Shown here: positions 28,501 to 35,938 of the stretch, one piece after another
How positions within the stretch are numbered: position 1 is the first letter of the stretch
Layout of the letters: the number at the start of each line of letters is the position of its first letter
Assembly (NCBI RefSeq): GCF_003752025.1
Contig: NZ_RJKR01000006.1
Span: 97,466-161,465, forward strand
Origin: Curtobacterium sp. PhB115
Lineage (GTDB): Bacteria > Actinomycetota > Actinomycetes > Actinomycetales > Microbacteriaceae
Reading direction: 5' to 3'
DNA length: 64,000 nt
Made by a program: the position numbers and the translations under genes
Notes under the pieces: generated by a model
What the model was told of the DNA's origin: nothing
Seen by the model: the letters and a program-made list of their open reading frames with translations, nothing else
Databases searched by the model: none

Positions 28501-29852
28501 GTACTGCTCCCCGCCACGCGCGCGTGCGGCAGCCAGGAGGCCCACCCCCAGTCGTCCGCTCGGCCCGCGTCGCAGAAGACGCCCACCGTCAGGTCCGCGG
28601 GTCCGCAGTGCACGGTCGCCTGCGTGAGCAGGCTGCGCGCGAGGGCGAGGGCGCCCTCGCGGTCACCGACGATCCCGACGACACCGGCGTCCGAAAGGTC
28701 GGCGACCACCGGTGCGGCCGTCAGACGGCTGTCGGCGATGGCTGCCTTGGCCTCGTCCTCGAGCTTCGCGGACGCCGCGCGCTGGTCGACCTCGGGTCGC
28801 CACGGAGCGTCCCCGGTGCCGGCATGCAGGCTCAGGAAGTCCACGTCGTCGGATCGTCGCTGCCACAGCAGGGTGGTCGGCAGTTCTGCTCGCCGGACCA
28901 CGGTTGCCGGGTCGGGCACGAGCTCCTGCCGACGTGCAGCCTCGACGGCGGCGGCCTCGGCGATCTCGCCACGGAAGGACTCGACGGCCTCGGTGAACCG
29001 GGTGTCCTCCTCTTTCAGGTTCTTCGCGCGGCGGTGCTTCTGTTCGAACCACATGCCGATCGCGGTGACCGGGGAGAGCAGGGCGAAGAGCGCGAAGCGG
29101 GCATCGCCGAGCAGGAGCACCATCGCTCCCGCGAGCACCAACGGGGCGGCGACGGTGATCCAACTGAACTTCGACGCGGGCGGGACGTCCTTCCGGCCGG
29201 GTGGCACGACCGTCTCGGCGTCCGAGGTCCGGCCGGCGCGCGGCGGGCGGTTGAACGGTGCCGTCGCCGCCGGGGTCAGGTTCGCCATCGAACCGGCCGC
29301 GGGCACGGGGACCTCGTCGAGCACCGGCCGCACGAGCAGCACGGCGCCGCCCACGATGACGCTCGTCGTGCCGGTCAGCAGGACCCCCTCGGCGTCGACA
29401 CGCTGCCCCGCGATCACGGTGCCGTTCGTCGAACCCGCGTCACGGACACGGACGCCGTCGTCCTCGCGCTCGATGGTGCAGTGCTCCCACGAGGCGCTCT
29501 CGGTGGGCAGCACGACGTCGGCCTGCGGCGCGCGTCCCACGACCAACTCCCGACTGCGCGGGACCGGCACGACGAGTCCGGCGTCGAGGCCGCCCGCCAG
29601 CGTCACGCTCCAGCCGTCGACCGTCCCCGGGCGCTCCTCGACCGAGCGGCCGATGCGTGACCCCTCGAGCAGGACGAGGTCGCGGAGCGGCGTCCCGGCA
29701 CTGGTGCGGTGGCCGTCGACCGCCAGCGCGGTGTCGGCGTCGAGCTGGGTGCCGATCGCTGCGGCGACGAGTTCGCCGAGCGAGGACGCACCCGACCACC
29801 CGTCGACCTCGACCGCGTCACGGCGGTCGTCGAGCTCGATCAGCAGGCGCAT
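25590..29852 (-). CDS. EssC/EccC-like type VII secretion ATPase with FHA domain and three FtsK-like domains
   Basis: A 1420-residue membrane ATPase, likely the motor of a WXG100 secretion system. Residues 1-75 look ubiquitin/YukD-like (inference). FHA domain about 103-175 (VVGRAPQADVVLP, STNGT). Two transmembrane helices at about 229-269. ATPase 1: Walker A GGTTGSGKS (662-670), Walker B LLLVVDEF (766-773). ATPase 2: Walker A is degenerate, GIPGSGTST (985-993), with Thr991 replacing the Lys. ATPase 3: GPARSGKSS (1249-1257) with VLLLIDDAE. The FHA-TM-FtsKx3 order resembles Firmicutes EssC more than mycobacterial EccC. ATG at 29852 after GGAGAAGGA. It is the last gene of an operon, 37 bp behind the periplasmic-binding-like gene. 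Confidence 0.88.
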   Translation of the reverse strand: MRLLIELDDRRDAVEVDGWSGASSLGELVAAAIGTQLDADTALAVDGHRTSAGTPLRDLVLLEGSRIGRSVEERPGTVDGWSVTLAGGLDAGLVVPVPRSRELVVGRAPQADVVLPTESASWEHCTIEREDDGVRVRDAGSTNGTVIAGQRVDAEGVLLTGTTSVIVGGAVLLVRPVLDEVPVPAAGSMANLTPAATAPFNRPPRAGRTSDAETVVPPGRKDVPPASKFSWITVAAPLVLAGAMVLLLGDARFALFALLSPVTAIGMWFEQKHRRAKNLKEEDTRFTEAVESFRGEIAEAAAVEAARRQELVPDPATVVRRAELPTTLLWQRRSDDVDFLSLHAGTGDAPWRPEVDQRAASAKLEDEAKAAIADSRLTAAPVVADLSDAGVVGIVGDREGALALARSLLTQATVHCGPADLTVGVFCDAGRADDWGWASWLPHARVAGSSTGARWMSSQRDQSAAVLRGLRESLDELPTPNLLVVIDSEVLTEGRDAPARNLLGQGRTVPGASLRPGERPRRVSGIVIATNEQQLPAACTSIITVAADAAATVYRPEDRTRVEDVVLAGLSVETAERSARSVAHFDDPELTVPGASLPSLVRLPELLAGDDTVARTPTGASPADAIRTAWDARTGFSTPIGSSESGVLEIDLVRDGPHGLVGGTTGSGKSEFLRSLVAGLAARNDPTRLNFLLVDFKGGAAFAACERLPHTIGTISNLDEQLADRAIRALEAELERRQRVFAAAGADIDNLDAYLATGPAEPMPRLLLVVDEFAMLAKDFPDVLTSLVSIAAVGRTLGVHMILATQRPAGVVSEDILANTNMRVALRVQSREDSTNVIGVPAAAGIGRQQTGRAYVKLGQDDITPVQTALVTGRARDERAEQPVSVRPTDVFGVPAPMPAPAPTASDVTDLDQLIEAITEANDAAGYAPPRPIWPEALGDRVELGALASTDAASIVPVALADDPDHQRQLTTGWDLDEGNLMLMGIPGSGTSTALATIALQLAAETTPEGLDLLVLDMGPGDLAPLAQLPHTTAYVGSGPGAGELQARFLRHLRVELERRRAAPGGRRAVVLIDGLAALRDEYQDFEGQQLLDALYRVYAEGPALGISFAVSTTRAKAVPSAMDEVTTQKWMFRLADPYDYASIGVRPKDVPPPVPGRFIDSVLRLQSHVATPDAPLAQAVERVADRWSGAATKASAVGRLPDAVLVDEIGSGADFTSEPWRLPIGIAEDDLGPAALEVYDGEHVLVAGPARSGKSSVLLAVAALARAGEGVRPAVWAICDRRSPLASGSFDRIAVGADEVPALLAAVRLERGPVLLLIDDAERFEDGDQAIATLLSTERPGLCVVAAGRSADLRSLYSHWTRAVRKSRCGILLQPDVDYDGELLGVTLPRRAPVALTVGRGYASSGGSVRLVQTASAGS

Positions 29853-29889
29853 GCTCGCGTTCCTTCTCCGAGGTGGGTGGGTGGACGGG

Positions 29890-31317
29890 TCAGCGTGCGG
29901 TGGAGTCCTCGAACCACACCAGCGACGCACTCGGGGCCGTCGCAGCGTCGCCCGTGTCGGTGCCACCGCTCGTCGCCGTGCCGGACGTGGTGGCGGTGCT
30001 GGCGGGGCGGAGGCCGAGCTGCTGTGCCGACGCTGCGAGGACCGTTGCCGGCGCACCGAGCGCCTGCTGCCGCGTGAAGTCGAGCGCCGGGCCGGCGATG
30101 CCCGACCCTGGGCCGAGTTCGAGCGCGGCGAGCGCATCGGTGACGTCGGCGGGCTCGGTGCTCCGTGCCTTCCCGACCGCGCGGACCAAGGCGACGACCG
30201 CGTCGTGGCTCCGGGAGTCCGCTGCGTCGGCGACCGCTGCGAAGGACTGGTCACCGGTCAGGTTCTCGGCGTCCTGGTCGCCCGCCAGGACGCGGACCCC
30301 TCCGAGGAACGCCGACATCGCGCGGCCCTCGGCGTCGGACGCGAGGGCCCGGGCGTCGTCGGTGGCGACACCGACGGTGCGGAATGAGCCGCTCAGGCTG
30401 CCGCCCGCCTCCGCCAGCGCGGTGCCGAAGGCCGGGCTCGTCGCGTCCGCGGTGAGGACGACGGGCACGGTGACGTCGGCGGCCTGGAGCGCTGCGACCA
30501 ACCCCCCTTGGCGGTCTGCGGGACCGCTGACGACGACGGCGTCGGAGTCCGGGGCGGCGGTCTCCGCGTCGGCCGCGTCGGTGTCGGCGCCCGTGTCGGC
30601 GTCGGCGTCCGTGCTCGTCGCTCCGGTCCGCTCGGCCACGGTCTGGGCGAGGGCGGCGGTGTCCGCGGTGTCCTCACCGTCCAGGACGTGTGAGATCCGC
30701 AGGCCAGCTGGTGCACCGCCTCCGAGGTCGACCAGGAGCGGTGACCGGGCGTCACCGAGGGCCGTCGTCATCGCGTCGCTGATCGAGTCAGCAGTCGGTG
30801 CGGTCGACCACGAGTCCTTCTCGGCGGCCGCGTAGGGCAGCACGACCGGGATGTCCAGGGCGGCGGCAGCCGTCAGCGCGCCGGCGACGTGCGTGCCGGC
30901 CGACGCGACCACGATGCCCGAGACGCCGCTCTTCGCGAGCGACTCGACCGCAGCCTTCGCGCCGGACACCGTCCCGCCGTCGTTCTTCGTGACGAGGGTG
31001 ATGTCCGTCCCGCCGAGCGCCAGGCGTCGCTCCGCCACGAGCGCTCCCTGCGCTGCCGCGTTCCACTCGGACCCTTCGCCGTCACCCAGCGTGACGACCA
31101 CACCGATCTTCGTGTCCTCCGGGACGTGCGCGGCGACGATCTCCACGGGCACCGTGGCAGGGACGGCCTCGACCGGCGAGCCGCTGCCGATCGTCCGGAA
31201 CGTCAGGACGGCCGCCACCACGGCGGCGACGAGCAGCACTGCGATGCCGACGACGAGCAGCGGACGGCGGTTGCTCGGACGCTCGCCTTCGGTGTCGTCG
31301 ATCGTGTGGTCGCTCAT
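29890..31317 (-). CDS. membrane-anchored periplasmic-binding-like (type 1) protein
   Basis: A 475-residue protein with a short cytoplasmic start, one transmembrane helix (about 20-40) and a large external domain. The external part has the alternating beta/alpha pattern of a type 1 periplasmic-binding fold: KIGVVVTLGDGEGSEWNAAA, GVSGIVVASAGTHVAGALTAA and DIPVVLPYAAAEKDSW. An Asp/Ala/Thr-rich insertion lies near residues 235-260 and the C-terminal tail is Thr/Gly-rich. No transporter genes are nearby. Its start overlaps the stop of the large lipoprotein gene by 4 bp (ATGA) and the EssC-like gene follows, so it is probably part of the secretion machine. The ligand, if any, is unknown. Confidence 0.7.
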   Translation of the reverse strand: MSDHTIDDTEGERPSNRRPLLVVGIAVLLVAAVVAAVLTFRTIGSGSPVEAVPATVPVEIVAAHVPEDTKIGVVVTLGDGEGSEWNAAAQGALVAERRLALGGTDITLVTKNDGGTVSGAKAAVESLAKSGVSGIVVASAGTHVAGALTAAAALDIPVVLPYAAAEKDSWSTAPTADSISDAMTTALGDARSPLLVDLGGGAPAGLRISHVLDGEDTADTAALAQTVAERTGATSTDADADTGADTDAADAETAAPDSDAVVVSGPADRQGGLVAALQAADVTVPVVLTADATSPAFGTALAEAGGSLSGSFRTVGVATDDARALASDAEGRAMSAFLGGVRVLAGDQDAENLTGDQSFAAVADAADSRSHDAVVALVRAVGKARSTEPADVTDALAALELGPGSGIAGPALDFTRQQALGAPATVLAASAQQLGLRPASTATTSGTATSGGTDTGDAATAPSASLVWFEDSTAR

Positions 31318-34070
31318 CGGTCCGCCCCGATCCGGAAGGTGTACAGCGTGGTCGACGTCGCGCTCGAGGGCACCCGCAACTGGAAGGCCGGCAGCGTCGT
31401 CGCGGCGTCGAGCGATGCACGGAACTGCTCCTGCTGGAGCAAGATGCCGGCGACGTCCTCGGCGCGGACGTTCGCGTAGCCCGCTGCGTTCTGGGACGCG
31501 AGCGCGAGCTGGTAGTCGGCGGAGTCGGACTTCGCCGCGCTCGTGGCCATCGCCCCGAGGATGCCGGAACCGTTGACCTTGCGGTCGCCCAGGTCGAGCA
31601 TCACGCGGTTCAGGTCCGCGGTCAGCAGCGTCGATGCACCCTGCACGTCACGCGTCGACGCGCTGGTGCTGGCAGCGATGCGCTCGAGGCTGGACGCCGT
31701 CTGCCGATCGACCGCCGACGCCAGGCCCGAGCTCTCCTGCTCGAGCGTCTCCTTCTGCTCGTCGAGCGTGCCCTTCGAGCCCTTCGTGACCTCGTCCGAG
31801 GTCGATCGCAGCCCGGTGATCGACTTGTCGAAGGCCTCCCGGACGGCCTCGTTGCTCTCGGCCGCGGTCGTCGACACCTTGCGGACCTGCGCGTCGATCG
31901 CCTTCTTGAAGGTCTCCGACGACTGGTCCGAGGCGTCCTCGAACGTCTTCTCGACCTCGGCCGCCAGGTCGATCTGCGTCTGGCGGACCGTCCCGAGCTG
32001 GGTGGCGATGACCTGCTGCGACCGATCGGCGTCCCCCAACGCCGCACGGAGCCGATCGATCGTCGATCCGACCTCGTCGCTGCCGCCCCGGACGGCGTCC
32101 CGCACCGCACGGATGCTGGTCTGGAGCGCCGCGAGGTCGGTCCGCATGCCCGCGATGGCGCTGCCGACGGAACCGTCTGCCGTCGCGTCCTCGCTGGTCG
32201 AGTCGACGATCTCCTGCCACCGCATCGTCTGGTCGTCCAGTCGCTGGTCCATCGGGGTGTCGAAGCCGAGACCGGGCCGGAGGACGGTGCCCTCCGGGGC
32301 GCCGGCGCAGGGTTCCGCCGTCAGGTAGCCCCGGAGGCGATCAGCGTCGGCCTGGTCGAGCTGTCCGAGCGTCGCGAGGGTGCAGAGCTGGTCGGCGACA
32401 GTCGAGTTCTGGCGCTGCATCGACAGCGGGAAGCCGGCGCCGTCGACCAGGTCGCGGGCCGCCTGCGCGCGGTCGTGCGTCGTCCGCACGGCGGTCGCCA
32501 GGGCATCGAGCCGCGTCCCGATCTGGTCCGCGCTCGCCGACAGGCCGCGCAGGGCATCGCCGGTCCCACCGTCGCCGCCGTCCTCGTACTCGTCCAGCGC
32601 GTCGGAGATCTTGGTGAGCTGCGCGTCGAGGTCGGTTGCGCTCGCGATGGCGTCGTCGACCGTCTCCGGCTGGAGCCGAGCGGCGAGCGCCTGCCCGGTG
32701 CTGACGAGTCCGATCAACGAACCGTTGATGGCCGTCGAGGAGGCGAAGAGCGTGCAGGTCAGCGAGTCACGGGCATCGGCTGCCGCGCAGGTCGTGGCGT
32801 CCGGCTCATCGGGGCCGACGGCGGACGCGAGCTGCGCGCTCACCTGCTGCTTGCAGGCCTCGCTGGCGTCGGCGTACCCGTCGAGCTGTGACGAGACACG
32901 GAGCAGGTTGCCGTAGACGCTGCCGCCCGCGGCCGAGGTCTTCGGCGTCGCAGCGCACCCGTTGCCGTCGAGCACCGTCGCCGGCGCCGTCGCGGATGTG
33001 TCGCCGAGCAGGCCGTCGAGGCTCGTGGTGGTCTGCTGGAGCTGCTGCAGCACCGTGGACTGCGTGGACTCGACGGTCGCGCCGAGGTCGCTGTTCAGCG
33101 AGCCGAGCTCACCAGACAACGACTGCATCGTGCTCGCGAGCGACGAGCTGCTCTCCTTGAGGCGCTCCGCGGTACTGACGCCGAGGGTCTTCGACGTGGT
33201 CTCGAGGTTGGACCGGACCTCGGTGATCGTCCCACCGGCTCGGGCGAGCACCTCGTTGACCTGCGAGATGAGGTCGATCGTCCGGCGCTGGAGGGCGAGC
33301 TCGGAGTCGCTGTCAGAGCCGAACGCGGCGCTCACCACGCCGGTCGACGACAGGTCCGTCGACAGTCCGGGCTGCGCCGCGACGTCGAAGGTGGGTGCGG
33401 CGAAGTCCTCGACGTCGGCGACGAGGTGCAGCGTGCTGCTCGCACCGGAGGTCGGCGGGGCCAGGAGCCGACCCCACTGGACGACGGCGTCGCCGTCGTC
33501 GTTCGTGCTGACGACGCCGTCCGTCGACGGGCCCGAGTCGGCCCCGTCCGTGACGATGCGGTCGGCGGCCGTCCCGGTCAGCACGGTCGACGCGGCGATG
33601 CTGAAGGGAGCACCCACGAGGGCCGGGGTCGAGCGGGAGGTCCCCGCGACGTCGTACGTCAGGTTCTTCGACGTCACGGTCAGGTTCTCGATCGTCAGGT
33701 CGATCGCGATCCGGCCCGAGTACCCGTCGAGGTCGTCGAGGTCCGTGCCGGTCTTCTTCGCGGTCGAGTACTGCGTCGTGATCCGGAGCGGCAGGTCTCC
33801 GGCAGCCGTCGCCGGGTCGTGGTCGGTCGTGGCCGTCGACGATTCCTTGCCGGCGACCGAGATCGCGGTGTCGGAGATCGAGGTGATCGATCCATCCGCA
33901 GCCAGACGGGTGTCGACCGTCTGCAGGATCCGCGACGGGTCGGTCACCGGCTTGTCGTCGGATGTGCACCCGGCGAGCACCAGCGCGGCGATGCCCGTGA
34001 CGGCGACCGCCCCCACGACACGTCGACTGGTCCGTCGTCCCCCGGTGTTCCCGGCACGCTGGTTGATCAC
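31314..34070 (-). CDS. large coiled-coil lipoprotein of the type VII-like operon
   Basis: A 918-residue exported lipoprotein. The GTG at 34070 (GGGGGAAG upstream) gives a signal peptide ending in L-A-G-C, with the lipidated Cys at residue 35. Residues to about 250 are beta-rich; the rest is long helical, Ser/Thr/Gln/Asp-rich sequence of coiled-coil character (ERLKESSSSLASTMQSLSGE, VEKTFEDASDQSSETFKKAI), interrupted by short Cys-containing segments. No known family was recognised. Long extracytoplasmic helical proteins such as EsaA/YueB serve Firmicutes type VII systems, so an analogous scaffold role is possible, but no homology is claimed. First gene of the operon with the binding-like and EssC-like genes. 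Confidence 0.7.
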   Translation of the reverse strand: MINQRAGNTGGRRTSRRVVGAVAVTGIAALVLAGCTSDDKPVTDPSRILQTVDTRLAADGSITSISDTAISVAGKESSTATTDHDPATAAGDLPLRITTQYSTAKKTGTDLDDLDGYSGRIAIDLTIENLTVTSKNLTYDVAGTSRSTPALVGAPFSIAASTVLTGTAADRIVTDGADSGPSTDGVVSTNDDGDAVVQWGRLLAPPTSGASSTLHLVADVEDFAAPTFDVAAQPGLSTDLSSTGVVSAAFGSDSDSELALQRRTIDLISQVNEVLARAGGTITEVRSNLETTSKTLGVSTAERLKESSSSLASTMQSLSGELGSLNSDLGATVESTQSTVLQQLQQTTTSLDGLLGDTSATAPATVLDGNGCAATPKTSAAGGSVYGNLLRVSSQLDGYADASEACKQQVSAQLASAVGPDEPDATTCAAADARDSLTCTLFASSTAINGSLIGLVSTGQALAARLQPETVDDAIASATDLDAQLTKISDALDEYEDGGDGGTGDALRGLSASADQIGTRLDALATAVRTTHDRAQAARDLVDGAGFPLSMQRQNSTVADQLCTLATLGQLDQADADRLRGYLTAEPCAGAPEGTVLRPGLGFDTPMDQRLDDQTMRWQEIVDSTSEDATADGSVGSAIAGMRTDLAALQTSIRAVRDAVRGGSDEVGSTIDRLRAALGDADRSQQVIATQLGTVRQTQIDLAAEVEKTFEDASDQSSETFKKAIDAQVRKVSTTAAESNEAVREAFDKSITGLRSTSDEVTKGSKGTLDEQKETLEQESSGLASAVDRQTASSLERIAASTSASTRDVQGASTLLTADLNRVMLDLGDRKVNGSGILGAMATSAAKSDSADYQLALASQNAAGYANVRAEDVAGILLQQEQFRASLDAATTLPAFQLRVPSSATSTTLYTFRIGADR

Positions 34071-34249
34071 GGTCTTCCCCCCAAGAGAATCGTCGAGCAC
34101 GTCGATGCTAGTTGCTGGACGTCGCGCGGTCCGCGTCGATCGCCTGCTCGCGCGGCCCCCGTTCGGGCCACACTCCTGAACTGAAATCCGACATAGCGAA
34201 TCCGCCGGTCGCTTCCGGACGATCTCGCGGGCGCTGGTACGCTGCCCGC

Positions 34250-34324
34250 ATGATCCAGGGGGACCAGGGCGGGACGCCCATCGAACGACGACGTCCGGAT
34301 GCACTCTCGGGGGCAGACCAGTGA
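34250..34324 (+). CDS. 24-codon leaderless leader peptide
   Basis: TACGCT at 34238-34243 is followed by 6 nt and an ATG at 34250. The frame encodes 24 residues, rich in Arg, Asp and Gly (IERRRPDALSGADQ), and stops at a TGA that overlaps the GTG of the next gene (GTGA at 34321-34324). This is the architecture of a translated leader coupled to the downstream membrane-protein gene. No amino-acid run typical of attenuation is present. Confidence 0.5.
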   Translation: MIQGDQGGTPIERRRPDALSGADQ

Positions 34325-34914
34325 CCATCACGCTCTCGTCGGTGATCATCGCGCTGCTCGCGATGATCACGATCCCGGCCGCAGTCAGCGCGCTCGTCCG
34401 TCGGAGCGACCGGAAGCGGCCGCCGTCCACCGTCGTCGGCGACGAGGCGTACGGCGTGCTCTTCACCGTCCGCTCACGCCGCTGGAATTACTTGATGTTC
34501 CGTGTCCTGGGGATCGTCTTCATCGTCGTCGGCGGGTTCTTCTTCCTCGTCACCCTGGGGGTGCTCGACGACCCGGACGCGCTCGGCATGCTGCTGGCCG
34601 GCGTCGGCATCTGCCTGTTCGGGATCTTGTTCGTGTACATCGGCGTCGGGCAGAAGCGCCGCCGCGTCGAGGCCTACGACGCACAACTGCTCGTGACGCC
34701 GATGTTCCGCGCGCCGAGAGCAGTCGGTCCGGGAGCGATCACCAGCATCAGGCCGACCACGAACCGGTTCGGCGGGCTGGACATCAAGTCCAAGGGACAG
34801 CGCGGCGTGATCACCGTCCTCGCGATCGACGCAGCCTACCCCGAGCTGTGCGCATGGCTCGAGGAGCGGGCACCCGGTCCGTGGAGCGAGTTCGCACGGG
34901 TCTTCGTTCGATGA
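34321..34914 (+). CDS. membrane protein of unknown function
   Basis: A 197-residue protein with an N-terminal hydrophobic segment (about 5-25) and two helices at about 60-105 (VLGIVFIVVGGFFFLV, AGVGICLFGILFVYIGVG). The C-terminal ~80 residues are soluble and mixed alpha/beta (GGLDIKSKGQRGVITVLAID). No family recognised. GTG start overlaps the stop of the leader peptide; GGGGG precedes it. Its stop overlaps an ATG that opens the Arg/Ser hexamer repeat. It lies between the secretion operon and the YD-repeat gene, on the opposite strand to both. Confidence 0.6.
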   Translation: MTITLSSVIIALLAMITIPAAVSALVRRSDRKRPPSTVVGDEAYGVLFTVRSRRWNYLMFRVLGIVFIVVGGFFFLVTLGVLDDPDALGMLLAGVGICLFGILFVYIGVGQKRRRVEAYDAQLLVTPMFRAPRAVGPGAITSIRPTTNRFGGLDIKSKGQRGVITVLAIDAAYPELCAWLEERAPGPWSEFARVFVR

Positions 34915-34918
34915 GCAC

Positions 34919-34960
34919 GAGCAGGAGCAGGAGCAGGAGCAGGAACAGGAGCAGGAGCAA
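34919..34960 (+). repeat. GAGCAG hexanucleotide tandem repeat acting as a ribosome-binding-site array
   Basis: Seven hexamers in a row: GAGCAG four times, GAACAG, GAGCAG, GAGCAA. Every unit contains an AGGAG-type Shine-Dalgarno core. The last one lies at good spacing before ATG 34965. Read from ATG 34911 the array encodes alternating Arg-Ser. Changes in copy number would preserve frame. Confidence 0.8.
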
Positions 34961-34964
34961 CACG

Positions 34965-35426
34965 ATGAGCACCATCCGCTCGGCGAGCGCGATCGCCGTC
35001 GGGACAGCGATCCTGATGGTGCTCGCCGGGTGCAGCGCCGGCGGCGACGATGCTGCGCCTGCGAAGACGACCGGACCCGACATGTCCGAGGCGCAGCGAA
35101 AGGCGACCCTGCCGGGACTCACCGCGGACGCCGAGACGGCAGCCGGTTCCATGCTCGAGTCCATCGCGGCCGGCGATCTGGACGCGGACAGCAACACGTA
35201 CCTCGAGGCGCACCCGCTCGACGAGCACCACCACCTCGGGAAGTGGGAGATCACGAAGCGCCCGGGCTACATCGCAGGGACGGTCTGCGTCGAGTACCGA
35301 CCAACCGAGGACGCGGACCCCGTCGCGATGTCCACGTACAACGTCACGTACAGCGCAGCCGAGGGCTCGATGCCCGAGAGCAAGCGCTCGAGCCCGGCCG
35401 GCACAGGCCTCAACACCGGCTGCTGA
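34965..35426 (+). CDS. small lipoprotein of unknown function
   Basis: A 153-residue lipoprotein. From ATG 34965 the signal peptide ends in a perfect lipobox L-A-G-C with Cys at residue 23, followed by a mature domain with GKWEITKRPGYIAGTVCVEY and a C-terminal Cys (residue 153) that could pair with Cys in TVCVEY. An alternative ATG at 34911 overlaps the previous stop (ATGA) and would add 18 Arg/Ser-rich residues encoded by the hexamer repeat. The 34965 start is preferred because the repeat itself supplies its ribosome-binding site. No family recognised. Convergent with the candidate immunity gene. Confidence 0.65.
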   Translation: MSTIRSASAIAVGTAILMVLAGCSAGGDDAAPAKTTGPDMSEAQRKATLPGLTADAETAAGSMLESIAAGDLDADSNTYLEAHPLDEHHHLGKWEITKRPGYIAGTVCVEYRPTEDADPVAMSTYNVTYSAAEGSMPESKRSSPAGTGLNTGC

Positions 35427-35463
35427 AACACCCGGCTCATCCACGCGCTTGCGGCGCGGCGTC

Positions 35464-35910
35464 TCACGAGACCTTGTCGAAGTCCTTCACGAAGACAGCT
35501 TGACGGACCACGCCGAGCAGCCCCCGCAAGCGGTACGAGCCCTCGCCGATGTCGAAACGGAAGCTGCCACCGCTGGACAGTTCGCGAGTGATCGATTCGC
35601 GGTTCGCCGCCGTGACACCCCACCGCAGGACGAGCTCCCCGCAGTCCTTCGTGTCGATGTAGATCTGGTTGGTCGATGTGCCGACACCCCGGAGCGAGCG
35701 AGAGGATCCGACGGCGCTCTCGGCGGACGACACCGAGCACGTGACGATCGTCCGATGACCCGCGTCGTACAGCTTCAGGGCGACGGGACCGCCGAACATC
35801 AGCAGCACCGGGACCAACACGACCACGATCAGACCGACCACAACCGTGATCCGGTCCCTCCGGACAGAGCGCTTGTTGCGTCGTGCCGGCTGCTCGGACG
35901 TCTCCGACAT
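35464..35910 (-). CDS. small membrane protein, candidate immunity protein for the YD-repeat protein
   Basis: A 148-residue protein with a basic cytoplasmic N-terminus (QPARRNKRSVRRDR), one transmembrane helix (about 22-46) and an external domain of ~100 residues containing two Cys (VTCSVSS, TKDCGELVL) that may form a disulphide. It starts 28 bp downstream of the giant YD-repeat gene on the same strand, with AAGGGG before the ATG at 35910. Polymorphic toxin genes are usually followed by their immunity gene, and a membrane anchor would suit a toxin acting on or across the membrane. This assignment rests on position only; no immunity family was recognised. Confidence 0.55.
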   Translation of the reverse strand: MSETSEQPARRNKRSVRRDRITVVVGLIVVVLVPVLLMFGGPVALKLYDAGHRTIVTCSVSSAESAVGSSRSLRGVGTSTNQIYIDTKDCGELVLRWGVTAANRESITRELSSGGSFRFDIGEGSYRLRGLLGVVRQAVFVKDFDKVS

Positions 35911-35938
35911 CAACCGCCCCTTCGTTCGACTGACGGCG

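Noticed and set aside
31314..34466. A 1050-residue version of the large lipoprotein
   Set aside because: The extra 132 residues precede a perfect signal peptide and overlap the divergent leader-peptide promoter; the GTG at 34070 has a strong ribosome-binding site.
34299..34910. An N-terminal extension of the small lipoprotein back to 34299
   Set aside because: It would overlap the membrane-protein gene in another frame and bury the signal peptide; the lipobox requires a start near 34965.
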